The translations under genes were made by a program, and so were the position numbers. Below, piece by piece: positions 1 through 5,701 of a stretch of 10,937 nucleotides of DNA. The notes beneath the pieces were generated by a model that was given only the letters and a program-made list of their open reading frames with translations, made no database searches and was not told where the DNA came from. Position 1 is the stretch's first letter. Each line of letters opens with the position of its first letter. The stretch lies in NCBI GenBank assembly GCA_947471105.1, contig CANIYB010000057.1:1-10937 (forward strand), given 5' to 3'. The stretch comes from Cytophagaceae bacterium. Its GTDB lineage: Bacteria; Bacteroidota; Bacteroidia; Cytophagales; Spirosomataceae.

Positions 1-756
1 AAGCATTTGGTGATCGACCGAGTGGATTTTTGCACCTATGGAAATACGCATCCTTTTCGGATTCGGATTGTTAATCGGGTCAATGATAACTTTGATTATT
101 TCTACATTAAAATTGCCGATGCGTCGCGGGTGTATGGCTTAGAACTGGAACATATTTTATCCCCCAATCGGATCAATTATGTGACCCATGAAAATACTTT
201 GGTGGAAGAGCATATTGCAGGCGTTCCTGGCGACATATTTCTCCAGCAGGAATTAGAGACTGATTTGGAGGCACCTATCCGCCTGGCAAAGGAATTCGTT
301 AAATTCAATGAACGCTGCTTAGTGCAATTATTGGGCGATATGCATAGTGCCAATTATGTGGTCATTACCACGCCTGATTTTGAGGAAATTTATTACCGCA
401 TTCGGCCGATCGATTTTGACCAACAGTGTTACGAGGGAAAGAAGTCGGTGTACCTGCCGCAGTATTTTAAACAAAACAATCCATTGATTGAACTTGGGAT
501 GAAGTATATGACTCCCGAATCTGTTTGGCAATACCAAATTGAGGAACGCTCGATGATCGCTAGTCGATTAAAATCAGAGAGCCAGCGCGTATATGATTTG
601 ATGAATGTGATGTCGAAAGATGAGATAGCTCCTGCGGAGAATGTAGATCAACTAAAATCTGAATTGGCCAAGCATTACAATGATGATCGTTTTTTGGCCT
701 GCCAAACCATGGGGGAAATTGTTTGGCACAGTTTGGAATTAGTGATGAGGCACTAG
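1..756 (+). CDS. Kinase-like (APH/atypical kinase fold) protein, 5' partial
   Basis: The reading frame is open from base 1, so the gene begins upstream of the window; about 251 codons are visible, ending in TAG at 754-756. I do not recognise a named family, but the landmarks of a protein-kinase/aminoglycoside-phosphotransferase fold occur in order. They are a YIKIAD strand with a lysine (109-111), acidic residues in a following helix (142-150), a linker reading VEEHIAGVPGD, a catalytic-loop-like LLGDMHSAN (Asp 337-339, Asn 352-354), and RPIDFDQQ resembling the metal-binding DFG/IDFD segment (Asp 412-414 and 418-420). The C-terminal third is charged and helical, with no membrane segment or export signal, so a cytoplasmic protein is likely. 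The motifs are seen; the kinase-fold assignment and any phosphotransferase activity are inferences, and the substrate is unknown. The gene overlaps the convergent DUF423 gene by 4 nt. Confidence 0.6.
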   Translation, partial: KHLVIDRVDFCTYGNTHPFRIRIVNRVNDNFDYFYIKIADASRVYGLELEHILSPNRINYVTHENTLVEEHIAGVPGDIFLQQELETDLEAPIRLAKEFVKFNERCLVQLLGDMHSANYVVITTPDFEEIYYRIRPIDFDQQCYEGKKSVYLPQYFKQNNPLIELGMKYMTPESVWQYQIEERSMIASRLKSESQRVYDLMNVMSKDEIAPAENVDQLKSELAKHYNDDRFLACQTMGEIVWHSLELVMRH

Positions 757-1127
757 TCCTTTTTAATCGCATCAAAAGCCATCAATGCAAATCCAAGGAT
801 AAACGCTAATCCTCCAATCGGCGCTATGGCTCCCCAAAATAATTGTTGGCTAACGCAAATCAAATACAAAGATCCTGGAAATACAATCGAGCCCGTGATG
901 TGAAAATAACTGGCTATTTTTAGCATTTTACTGGGCCTATTTGCTTGCAAAACGCCCAATAAAATGAGGGCCAATCCTCCATACATTTGATACTGTGCCG
1001 CTGTCTCAAAAGTATCCAGCCGATTTATATGCACTAGGTAAGGTTTCCAAGCATGAGCTCCGAAGGCGCCTATGGCAACGGACGTTGCGGCAAAAATCGA
1101 ACCTGCAAATAACGCTAGATTTTTCAT
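753..1127 (-). CDS. DUF423 (YgdD-type) small integral membrane protein
   Basis: A complete 124-residue hydrophobic protein of the usual DUF423 length (about 120-130). Visible family features are the N-terminal GAFGAHAW motif at residues 21-28 and the TAAQYQMYGGLALI segment, equivalent to the family's TAxxYxxxHAL region. Four membrane segments are predicted by eye, near residues 3-23, 46-62, 71-90 and 97-118. The family is a conserved inner-membrane protein of unknown molecular function, and no role can be deduced here. The gene lies just downstream of the atp cluster on the same strand, but a strong hairpin terminator sits between them (1144-1164), so it probably has its own promoter or depends on readthrough. 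Its stop codon shares the palindrome CTAG with the stop of the convergent upstream gene. Confidence 0.85.
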   Translation of the reverse strand: MKNLALFAGSIFAATSVAIGAFGAHAWKPYLVHINRLDTFETAAQYQMYGGLALILLGVLQANRPSKMLKIASYFHITGSIVFPGSLYLICVSQQLFWGAIAPIGGLAFILGFALMAFDAIKKD

Positions 1128-1139
1128 TTTAGAGGGTAT

Positions 1140-1164
1140 AAAAAAAGCCTTTTGAAAAGGCTTT
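1140..1164 (-). terminator. Rho-independent terminator after atpH
   Basis: A perfect 10-bp inverted repeat, AAAGCCTTTT (1144-1153) / AAAAGGCTTT (1155-1164), lies 5 nt beyond the atpH stop. Read on the minus strand it is followed by seven T (complement of 1140-1146). This is a standard intrinsic terminator closing the atp cluster before the DUF423 gene. Confidence 0.88.
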
Positions 1165-1169
1165 AAAGT

Positions 1170-1706
1170 TTAAGACGCTAGAGTGACTTTCAAATCATTC
1201 AATTTTCTGCGGATGGAATCGTCAATTTGTTGGTCACCAACACGTAAAATGAAACCGCCAATTAATGACTCGTCAATGTGTTCCGTTAACTGTACTTCTT
1301 TACCCGTATAATCTTTTACAATTTTGGTCACTGTTTTCTTTTGATCTTCAGTCAATGGACTGGCACTTGTAATGTCCGCTTTTTGGATGCCTTTGAATTC
1401 AGTATAAAGATTGATGAATTGCTTCGCTATGGCAGGCAAAATACTCTCTCTATTTTTGTTGGTAATGATTACAAAGATTGAGTAGGTAACGGGATTAAAT
1501 ATGGATTTAAATAGCTTATTTAAAATGGCTAATTTGGTATAATGCTTGATGATAGGGCTTTTCAGGGCCAATACAAGGTCTTTACTCCCTTCACATGTTT
1601 CTTTAAATCCAACCATGTCTGTATAAACGGCGTCCACTACATTTTTTTCAATGGCGAAGTCGAGCAGTGATTTAGCGTATCGATGGGCAACAATTAATTC
1701 AGACAT
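1170..1706 (-). CDS. atpH: ATP synthase F1 subunit delta
   Basis: A 178-residue protein of normal length for the delta/OSCP subunit, which joins the top of the F1 head to the peripheral stalk made by subunit b. The N-terminal helical domain begins with IVAHRYAKSLLDFA, the classical AxRYAxALxxxA signature. The C-terminal domain contains ITSASPLTEDQ and the family hallmark IDESLIGGFILRVGDQQIDDSIRRKL near residues 144-170. It starts with ATG at 1706, 26 nt after the atpF stop, behind an A-rich leader with no Shine-Dalgarno sequence. It is the last gene of the cluster: a terminator follows directly where atpA and atpG usually continue in related bacteria. Confidence 0.96.
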   Translation of the reverse strand: MSELIVAHRYAKSLLDFAIEKNVVDAVYTDMVGFKETCEGSKDLVLALKSPIIKHYTKLAILNKLFKSIFNPVTYSIFVIITNKNRESILPAIAKQFINLYTEFKGIQKADITSASPLTEDQKKTVTKIVKDYTGKEVQLTEHIDESLIGGFILRVGDQQIDDSIRRKLNDLKVTLAS

Positions 1707-1732
1707 TTTTACTTATTTTAACGATGTTTCAA

Positions 1733-2224
1733 TTATAATTTTACTTCCGAAATCCAGTCAGAGACTAATTTTTCTTGGGCTGATTTATCTTTTAACTGAT
1801 TCTTAAGCACTTTTTCAGCTAATTCTAAAGATAGATTTGCCGCTTCCTGACGAATGGCACTAACAGCGGCTACTTTCTCTTGCTCAAAAGCAACTCTTGC
1901 TTTATCTATTTCTTGGGCTGCTGCCGTTTGAGCATCCAATTTTGCTTGGGCGATCATGGCATCTGCTGCTTCTTTGGCTTGCTTGATCACTGCGTCACGA
2001 TCAGCACGTGCACTAGCGATTAACTGCTCATTTCCTGCTTTTAATTCAGCCATTTCTTTGCGGGTAGTTTCCGAAAGCTTGATGGCTTCGTCAATGGATT
2101 GCTCACGTTCATCCAATGAATTGATGATGGGCTTCCAAGCAAATTTAGCTAGCAAAAAGAATAAAATTCCAAAGACAAGTAGCTGCCAAAATATTAATCC
2201 AAAGTCTGGGGTAATTAACTCCAT
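1733..2224 (-). CDS. atpF: ATP synthase F0 subunit b
   Basis: A 163-residue peripheral-stalk subunit. It has the expected architecture: one N-terminal membrane helix (about residues 9-28, LIFWQLLVFGILFFLLAKF), the conserved KPIINSLDER junction, then a long Ala/Glu/Lys/Gln-rich amphipathic helix (about residues 40-160) that forms the right-handed coiled-coil dimer binding delta. Length and composition match bacterial AtpF. It starts at ATG 2224, about 130 nt after the atpE stop; that spacer carries two strong hairpins and no gene. The wide spacing compared with the other gene junctions suggests that atpE and atpF are translated, and perhaps processed, independently to allow many c subunits per two b subunits. 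Confidence 0.96.
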   Translation of the reverse strand: MELITPDFGLIFWQLLVFGILFFLLAKFAWKPIINSLDEREQSIDEAIKLSETTRKEMAELKAGNEQLIASARADRDAVIKQAKEAADAMIAQAKLDAQTAAAQEIDKARVAFEQEKVAAVSAIRQEAANLSLELAEKVLKNQLKDKSAQEKLVSDWISEVKL

Positions 2225-2259
2225 ATCTTATATAAATTTAAAAATTAGTATCATTTTAA

Positions 2260-2300
2260 TAAGCGCAATTTGGCTCCAAACGAGTCTCAAATTGCGCTTA
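2260..2300 (-). repeat. 13-bp perfect inverted repeat in the atpE-atpF spacer (proximal to atpF)
   Basis: TAAGCGCAATTTG (2260-2272) and CAAATTGCGCTTA (2288-2300) are perfect inverted copies around a 15-nt loop, within which CTC (2274-2276) can pair with GAG (2282-2284). In the atp transcript this is a stable hairpin about 36 nt before the atpF start. It lacks a U-run long enough to call it a terminator, so an mRNA processing or stability element is more likely. Confidence 0.7.
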
Positions 2301-2310
2301 AAATTTTTCA

Positions 2311-2343
2311 AATCCTGAATCTGAGGCTATCCCTCAGAGGATT
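2311..2343 (-). repeat. Bulged hairpin just downstream of atpE
   Basis: AATCCT (2311-2316) pairs with AGGATT (2338-2343), and CTGAGG (2321-2326) with CCTCAG (2332-2337). This leaves a 4-nt bulge (GAAT) and a 5-nt loop, about 11 nt after the atpE stop. Read on the minus strand it is followed by TGAAAAATTTT, a poor U-tract, so it could act as a partial terminator or as a 3'-end stabiliser for an atpB-atpE mRNA. Confidence 0.65.
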
Positions 2344-2354
2344 CTTAGGGTTGT

Positions 2355-2600
2355 TTACTTTAAAGTAACCAACAAACAAATTACAGCAGCGAAAAGGGCA
2401 ACAGCTTCAACGAAAGCCGCTACGATCAACATCGCTCCTTGAATTTTTCCAGAGGCTTCTGGTTGGCGTGCAATGGCTTCCATTGCTGAACCACCAATAT
2501 TACCGATACCAACACCAGCTCCAATAGCTGCTAATCCAGCACCAATACCTGCAAGGCCAAGACCTACAGAAACTTCTAATAAAATCGATAAAATAGACAT
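2355..2600 (-). CDS. atpE: ATP synthase F0 subunit c (rotor ring)
   Basis: An 81-residue two-helix proteolipid. Helix 1 is Gly/Ala-rich (GLAGIGAGLAAIGAGVGIG, about residues 15-33). The polar loop carries the invariant ARQPEA (Arg45-Gln46-Pro47) that contacts the central stalk. Helix 2 carries the ion-binding carboxylate Glu65 in AAFVEAVALF. Glu65 is followed by Ala rather than Ser/Thr and helix 1 lacks the Gln of Na+-type rings, so proton coupling is inferred. The next gene starts after an unusually long spacer with two hairpins, consistent with the need for excess c subunits. It starts at ATG 2600, 36 nt after the atpB stop. Confidence 0.97.
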   Translation of the reverse strand: MSILSILLEVSVGLGLAGIGAGLAAIGAGVGIGNIGGSAMEAIARQPEASGKIQGAMLIVAAFVEAVALFAAVICLLVTLK

Positions 2601-2636
2601 ACGATTTGGGTTTATATAAAAAAATTAATTTACAAA

Positions 2637-3734
2637 TTAATGGTGATGCTCCTCTACGGCAGCACCGATGTAAGTCGAAACTAACATGGTGAAAATGTAG
2701 GCTTGAATCACGGCAACAATCATTTCAATGACATTCATGAAAAGTGAGAATGGAACTACTGCTAGTCCTAAAGCTGCATTTTCAAAAATAAATATCAAAG
2801 AAACCAAACTTAACAAAATGATGTGTCCCGCGGTAATGTTGGCAAATAGTCGAACCATTAATGAAAATGGCTTCATAAATACGCCCACAATTTCCACTGG
2901 GGTTAAAATTACTAGCATCCATTTCGGAACACCCGGCATGGCAAAAATATGTAACCAATAATTTTTCTTGCCATTTAAATTGGTAATCACGAAAGCAATG
3001 ATGGCCAAAACGAGTGTTACAGCAATATTTCCAGTCACATTGGCTCCTCCTGGAATTAAACCCAACATATTATTAAACCAAATGAAAAAGAATACGGTCA
3101 ATAAATATGGCATAAATCGACGATAATGCTTTTCGCCAATATTGGTTTTGGCAATTTCATCACGGACAAAAATAATGACAGGCTCAAATAGGGATTGCAT
3201 TCCTTTAGGTGCTCTGTGTGGATTTTCTTGGTATCTCTTGCCAATTCCTATGAAGATAGTAAGCAATAAAATAGCTGAAATTAAAAGAGAAGCAACATTT
3301 TTGGTGATTGAAAAATCATACACATGTTCTCCATTCTCCGCATGAATTTTACCATGTTCCAACATTAAACCTTGATATGGCACTTCCTCGTGGTGTTCAT
3401 TTTTAAAATTAGCCGATGAAAAAACCGATAAGCCTTTTGATTCTGAATATACGATACATGGCAATGGAAGCGTGATGTGCGTATGGCCGATCGTCATGAA
3501 ATGCCACTCATGCTCATCAGCAATGTGATGCATGATTAATTTACCGGGATCGAATTTTTCTGATTTACTTTCTTCTGGAGCTTCTGTGCTACTTGTCGCT
3601 TCTGTTGGAGCAAGTTTTTGCGCCGCTTCATTCTCATTTGCCCAAACAGTTAGGCTGGTCAAGCAAAACAAAAATCCTAAGATTATATTTGAAAAATACA
3701 TTTTTTTGAAATAAGTAAACATCGGCATCTTCAT
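2637..3734 (-). CDS. atpB: ATP synthase F0 subunit a with long exported N-terminal extension
   Basis: This 365-residue subunit is about 100 residues longer than E. coli AtpB. Residues 13-32 form a signal-peptide-like segment ending in VWA. They are followed by a Glu/Ser/Thr-rich linker and a His-rich soluble region (eleven His between residues 69 and 137), then the membrane domain from about residue 147. The essential arginine is Arg295 in LMVRLFANITAGH. His304 and Glu337 occupy the positions equivalent to E. coli Glu219 and His245 (the common swapped arrangement), and Gln344 matches Gln252. As far as I know, N-terminally extended a subunits are usual in Bacteroidota; the role of the extension is unknown. 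The first ATG (3734) overlaps the TGA of a 22-codon ORF as ATGA. ATGs at codons 3, 5 and 12 are alternatives that keep the signal peptide. Confidence 0.95.
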   Translation of the reverse strand: MKMPMFTYFKKMYFSNIILGFLFCLTSLTVWANENEAAQKLAPTEATSSTEAPEESKSEKFDPGKLIMHHIADEHEWHFMTIGHTHITLPLPCIVYSESKGLSVFSSANFKNEHHEEVPYQGLMLEHGKIHAENGEHVYDFSITKNVASLLISAILLLTIFIGIGKRYQENPHRAPKGMQSLFEPVIIFVRDEIAKTNIGEKHYRRFMPYLLTVFFFIWFNNMLGLIPGGANVTGNIAVTLVLAIIAFVITNLNGKKNYWLHIFAMPGVPKWMLVILTPVEIVGVFMKPFSLMVRLFANITAGHIILLSLVSLIFIFENAALGLAVVPFSLFMNVIEMIVAVIQAYIFTMLVSTYIGAAVEEHHH

Positions 3735-3799
3735 TCGCTCTTAAAAATAATTTCTGTTGTAATTTTTGCTAATTCGTTGATTAACTGAATTTTGTCCAT
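3731..3799 (-). CDS. Possible 22-aa micro-ORF translationally coupled to atpB
   Basis: Read on the minus strand, an ATG at 3799-3797 opens a 22-codon frame ending in TGA at 3733-3731. The TGA overlaps the atpB start as ATGA, the classic arrangement for translational coupling. The peptide begins MDKIQLINELAKI and ends FKSE; it is short, amphipathic and charged, without a membrane segment. Upstream of the ATG the frame is open for a further 14 codons, back to a TAA inside the end of the AtpI-like gene, without another ATG. I recognise no family. It could be a leader peptide that delivers ribosomes to atpB, a genuine micro-protein or simply chance; the exact ATGA overlap is the main argument for a role. 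Confidence 0.35.
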   Translation of the reverse strand: MDKIQLINELAKITTEIIFKSE

Positions 3800-3824
3800 A
3801 AAAAACCTGAAAATTTTCTTCGGG
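3800..3824 (-). terminator. Weak hairpin plus U6 between the AtpI-like gene and atpB (possible attenuator)
   Basis: On the minus strand CCCGAAGAAAATTTTCAGG (3824-3806) can fold into an imperfect stem (CC/GG, one C-A mismatch, then GAA/TTC) followed by TTTTTT (3805-3800). It starts 4 nt after the stop of the AtpI-like gene and ends directly at the micro-ORF ATG. The stem is short and AU-rich, so at best it would be a partial terminator that lowers or modulates readthrough into atpB. Confidence 0.25.
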
Positions 3825-3828
3825 ATTT

Positions 3829-4188
3829 CTAAAAACGTCGCAAGTTACGAAGCAAACCAAATATTTCAAAATTTGAACTACATAAATAGAGTACAAAAAA
3901 GTTGCCTACAAACAAATAAATTTGTGGGGTATGGGAATAGGCAAAAAATGCGATAAAGAGAATGCTCAAAATAAATCGAATGGCAAACGAAGCGGTTTGG
4001 AATTGTACAAACTTCTCGCCTTCATTTTTTTGTCCAAATTGAGCCAATTGGAGGGTCAGATACGATTGAAATAATAGAAATACAAAGATAAATTTTAAAT
4101 CAGGATGTAGGAAATGGGCTAAGGAACTTTGGCTAATTCCCCAAACTCCTAGGCCTATCAGGAAATAAAAAATAAATATTTTTATCAT
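3829..4188 (-). CDS. Four-helix membrane protein, AtpI-like by position
   Basis: A 119-residue, very hydrophobic protein with four likely membrane helices, near residues 2-18, 31-49, 68-85 and 89-104, and short basic ends (LRNLRRF at the C-terminus). Its size, topology and place directly upstream of atpB match AtpI, the poorly conserved F0 'subunit I' implicated in c-ring assembly and Mg2+ uptake. No sequence motif proves this; AtpI proteins diverge strongly, so the call rests on synteny and topology. The distinct Bacteroidota AtpZ gene is not present next to it. It is the first gene of the minus-strand cluster and is divergent from metX. I found no convincing promoter box for it in the 4189-4300 spacer. 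Its stop lies 29 nt before the micro-ORF. Confidence 0.6.
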   Translation of the reverse strand: MIKIFIFYFLIGLGVWGISQSSLAHFLHPDLKFIFVFLLFQSYLTLQLAQFGQKNEGEKFVQFQTASFAIRFILSILFIAFFAYSHTPQIYLFVGNFFVLYLCSSNFEIFGLLRNLRRF

Positions 4189-4240
4189 GGGACAAATATC
4201 TGATAATTGTGGCTTTAAAATAAATTTTAGCCCTCAATTT

Positions 4241-4271
4241 TTGGAATTTCCTTAATCCCGCCGTTAATTTG
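4241..4271 (+). promoter_or_regulatory. Candidate Bacteroidota promoter for metX
   Basis: A TTG (4241-4243, preceded by T) and TTAATTTG (4264-4271, 7 of 8 match to TAnnTTTG) are separated by 20 nt, fitting the Bacteroidota -33/-7 consensus. Transcription would start near 4278, about 24 nt before the riboswitch, so the whole aptamer would be included in the transcript. Confidence 0.5.
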
Positions 4272-4301
4272 CATCCTCATTCAGTAGCTGATTGCCATTG
4301 A

Positions 4302-4414
4302 ATTATAAAGAAGAAGGGAGAGACTAGGCTCTGTGAACTTCTGGCAACCCGTCAAGAAATTGACCCCGGTGCTAATTCCTACCCCAGGCGGTTGCCTGTT
4401 TAGGGAAATATAAT
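4302..4414 (+). promoter_or_regulatory. SAM-I (S-box) riboswitch controlling metX
   Basis: All elements of the S-adenosylmethionine SAM-I aptamer can be placed. P1 is ATTATA 4302-4307 with TATAAT 4409-4414. P2 is AGAAG 4312-4316 with CTTCT 4338-4342, with an inner AGAG/CTCT stem and kink-turn-like GGA...TGTGAA. The L2-J3/4 pseudoknot is TAGG 4325-4328 with CCTA 4378-4381. The conserved GGCAACC is at 4343-4349, P3 is GTCAA-GAAA-TTGAC (4351-4364), and GGTGCTAA is at 4368-4375. P4 is CAGGC 4385-4389 with GCCTG 4394-4398, extended by CCC/GGG. P1 contains the A and U of the first metX AUG (4413-4415), so SAM binding should block translation initiation directly. There is no room for a separate terminator. 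The aptamer identity is clear; the translational mechanism is inferred from position. Confidence 0.93.
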
Positions 4415-5504
4415 GTTATGTTGTATGCAAGCAGAAATTCATCATTATCATTCTACCGACACCTTCATTTTAGAAAATGGGTTCCAATTTCCCAGTTTTG
4501 ATTTAGTATATCAAACTTGGGGAAAATCAAATGCTGCCCAGGATAACATCATCTGGATTTGTCACGCATTTACGGGTAGCCACGATGTAGCCGAGTGGTG
4601 GCAAGGCCTAGTTGGACCAGGAAAATTATTCAACCCTGAAAATAACCTCATTATATGTGTGAATATCCCGGGGTCTCATTATGGGTCCACCGGTCCTTTA
4701 TCGGTAAATCCCCTGACGGGCCAACCTTATTTTCATACATTTCCTGATGTAACGATTCGAGATGTGGTCAATTCCTTCGAATTGCTGAGAAAGCATTTGA
4801 AAATCAGGAAGATCAAGACGTGTATTGGAGGTTCTATGGGTGGGCAGCAAGCCCTAGAATGGGCTATTATGATGCCAGAGTTGATCGATAATTTGATTTT
4901 AGTTGCGACCAATGCGGTGCATTCTTCTTGGGGAATTGCTTTTAATGAATCTCAACGAATGTCCATCGAGGTAGATCCGACATGGACCGAATCGAATGCT
5001 CAGGCAGGAATTAATGGCATGAAAGCTGCTCGGGCTACGGCATTAATTTCCTATCGAAATTATGAAACATATCAAATTACTCAAGCGCGTCAAGAAAATT
5101 CCATGGGTGGAAATTTAAGAGCTGTTTCTTACCAAAGATACCAAGGCGATAAATTAGCCAAACGCTTCAATGCGTTTTCCTATTATCGATTATCTACGAT
5201 GATGGATTCTCAAGATGTTGGGAGAAATCGCGGTGGGGTGGTGGCTGCCTTAAAGTCTATCCAATCTAAAACCTTAGTGATCGGCATTAAATCAGATGCG
5301 TTATTCCCCATCGTTGAACAAGAATTTTTAGCCAAGCATATCCCTGATGCATCCTTTCAAGTAATCGATTCTTTGTATGGCCATGATGGCTTTTTGATTG
5401 AAAGTGGTTTGATGACCAAAGCGGTTCGCCTTTGGCAAAAATTGCTGCGATTAGAAGTAAATCCCATGGCCGACTTTTTCAAAGAACTTGAAAATGTGAG
5501 GTGA
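4413..5504 (+). CDS. metX: Homoserine O-acetyltransferase (MetX family)
   Basis: MetX transfers an acyl group (usually acetyl from acetyl-CoA) to L-homoserine, the activating step of methionine biosynthesis, in the cytoplasm. The 363-residue alpha/beta-hydrolase protein is of family length. It shows the oxyanion/substrate segment NIPGSHYGSTGP (84-95), nucleophile Ser141 in GGSMGGQQALEW, the MetX-typical MDSQDVGRNRGG (264-275), and the triad partners Asp295 (GIKSDALFP) and His324 (YGHDGF). Acetyl versus succinyl specificity cannot be read reliably from sequence. A SAM-I riboswitch directly upstream supports the methionine role. The first AUG (4413) lies in the riboswitch P1 helix; the AUG at codon 5 (4425) would also give a normal N-terminus. 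No other met gene adjoins it, so it appears to be monocistronic. Confidence 0.95.
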   Translation: MLCCMQAEIHHYHSTDTFILENGFQFPSFDLVYQTWGKSNAAQDNIIWICHAFTGSHDVAEWWQGLVGPGKLFNPENNLIICVNIPGSHYGSTGPLSVNPLTGQPYFHTFPDVTIRDVVNSFELLRKHLKIRKIKTCIGGSMGGQQALEWAIMMPELIDNLILVATNAVHSSWGIAFNESQRMSIEVDPTWTESNAQAGINGMKAARATALISYRNYETYQITQARQENSMGGNLRAVSYQRYQGDKLAKRFNAFSYYRLSTMMDSQDVGRNRGGVVAALKSIQSKTLVIGIKSDALFPIVEQEFLAKHIPDASFQVIDSLYGHDGFLIESGLMTKAVRLWQKLLRLEVNPMADFFKELENVR

Positions 5505-5619
5505 TGTTAGTCATTTCAGCGTCAAAATATTTATAAATAACGCCTAATTAGAAGAGATTTTTGCTAATTTAATTACGATTAAAATTTCAAAAAAATGTTG
5601 AAATAAGACCCCCATTTCA

Positions 5620-5652
5620 AGCTTTACTAACTTTTGAAAAGTTAGTAAAGCT
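5620..5652 (+). terminator. Perfect 16-bp inverted repeat between metX and the SDR gene (probable metX terminator)
   Basis: AGCTTTACTAACTTTT (5620-5635), one G, then AAAAGTTAGTAAAGCT (5637-5652) form a perfect palindrome 116 nt past the metX stop and 49 nt before the SDR gene. The plus-strand sequence after it is ATGTGTTTTCG, only a weak U-run, so termination may be incomplete. A protein-binding operator for the SDR gene is the alternative. A smaller hairpin, TTTCAA (5585-5590) / TTGAAA (5598-5603), precedes it. The rest of the 5505-5701 spacer shows nothing I recognise. Confidence 0.5.
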
Positions 5653-5701
5653 ATGTGTTTTCGACCATATTAGCAGAATAAAAACTGATAATTAAGATCA
5701 A

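Noticed and set aside
1956..2318. 120-codon plus-strand frame antisense to atpF
   Set aside because: It mirrors the Ala/Glu codons of atpF and runs through the hairpin spacer; composition is that of an antisense shadow.
2355..2600. Na+-coupled ATP synthase c ring
   Set aside because: Glu65 is followed by Ala rather than Ser/Thr and helix 1 lacks the Na+-ligand Gln, so proton coupling is more likely.
3532..3714. Plus-strand frames antisense to atpB (also 2728-2961 and 3142-3345)
   Set aside because: All lie fully inside the well-supported atpB gene and have no motif or separate regulatory signals.
3731..3799. Micro-ORF as a truncated AtpZ
   Set aside because: The peptide has no membrane helices and no AtpZ-like segment, so I kept it only as an unassigned ORF.
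4193..4200. GATATTTG on the minus strand as -7 box for the atp cluster
   Set aside because: It would place the transcription start inside the AtpI-like gene and has no TTG at the right distance.
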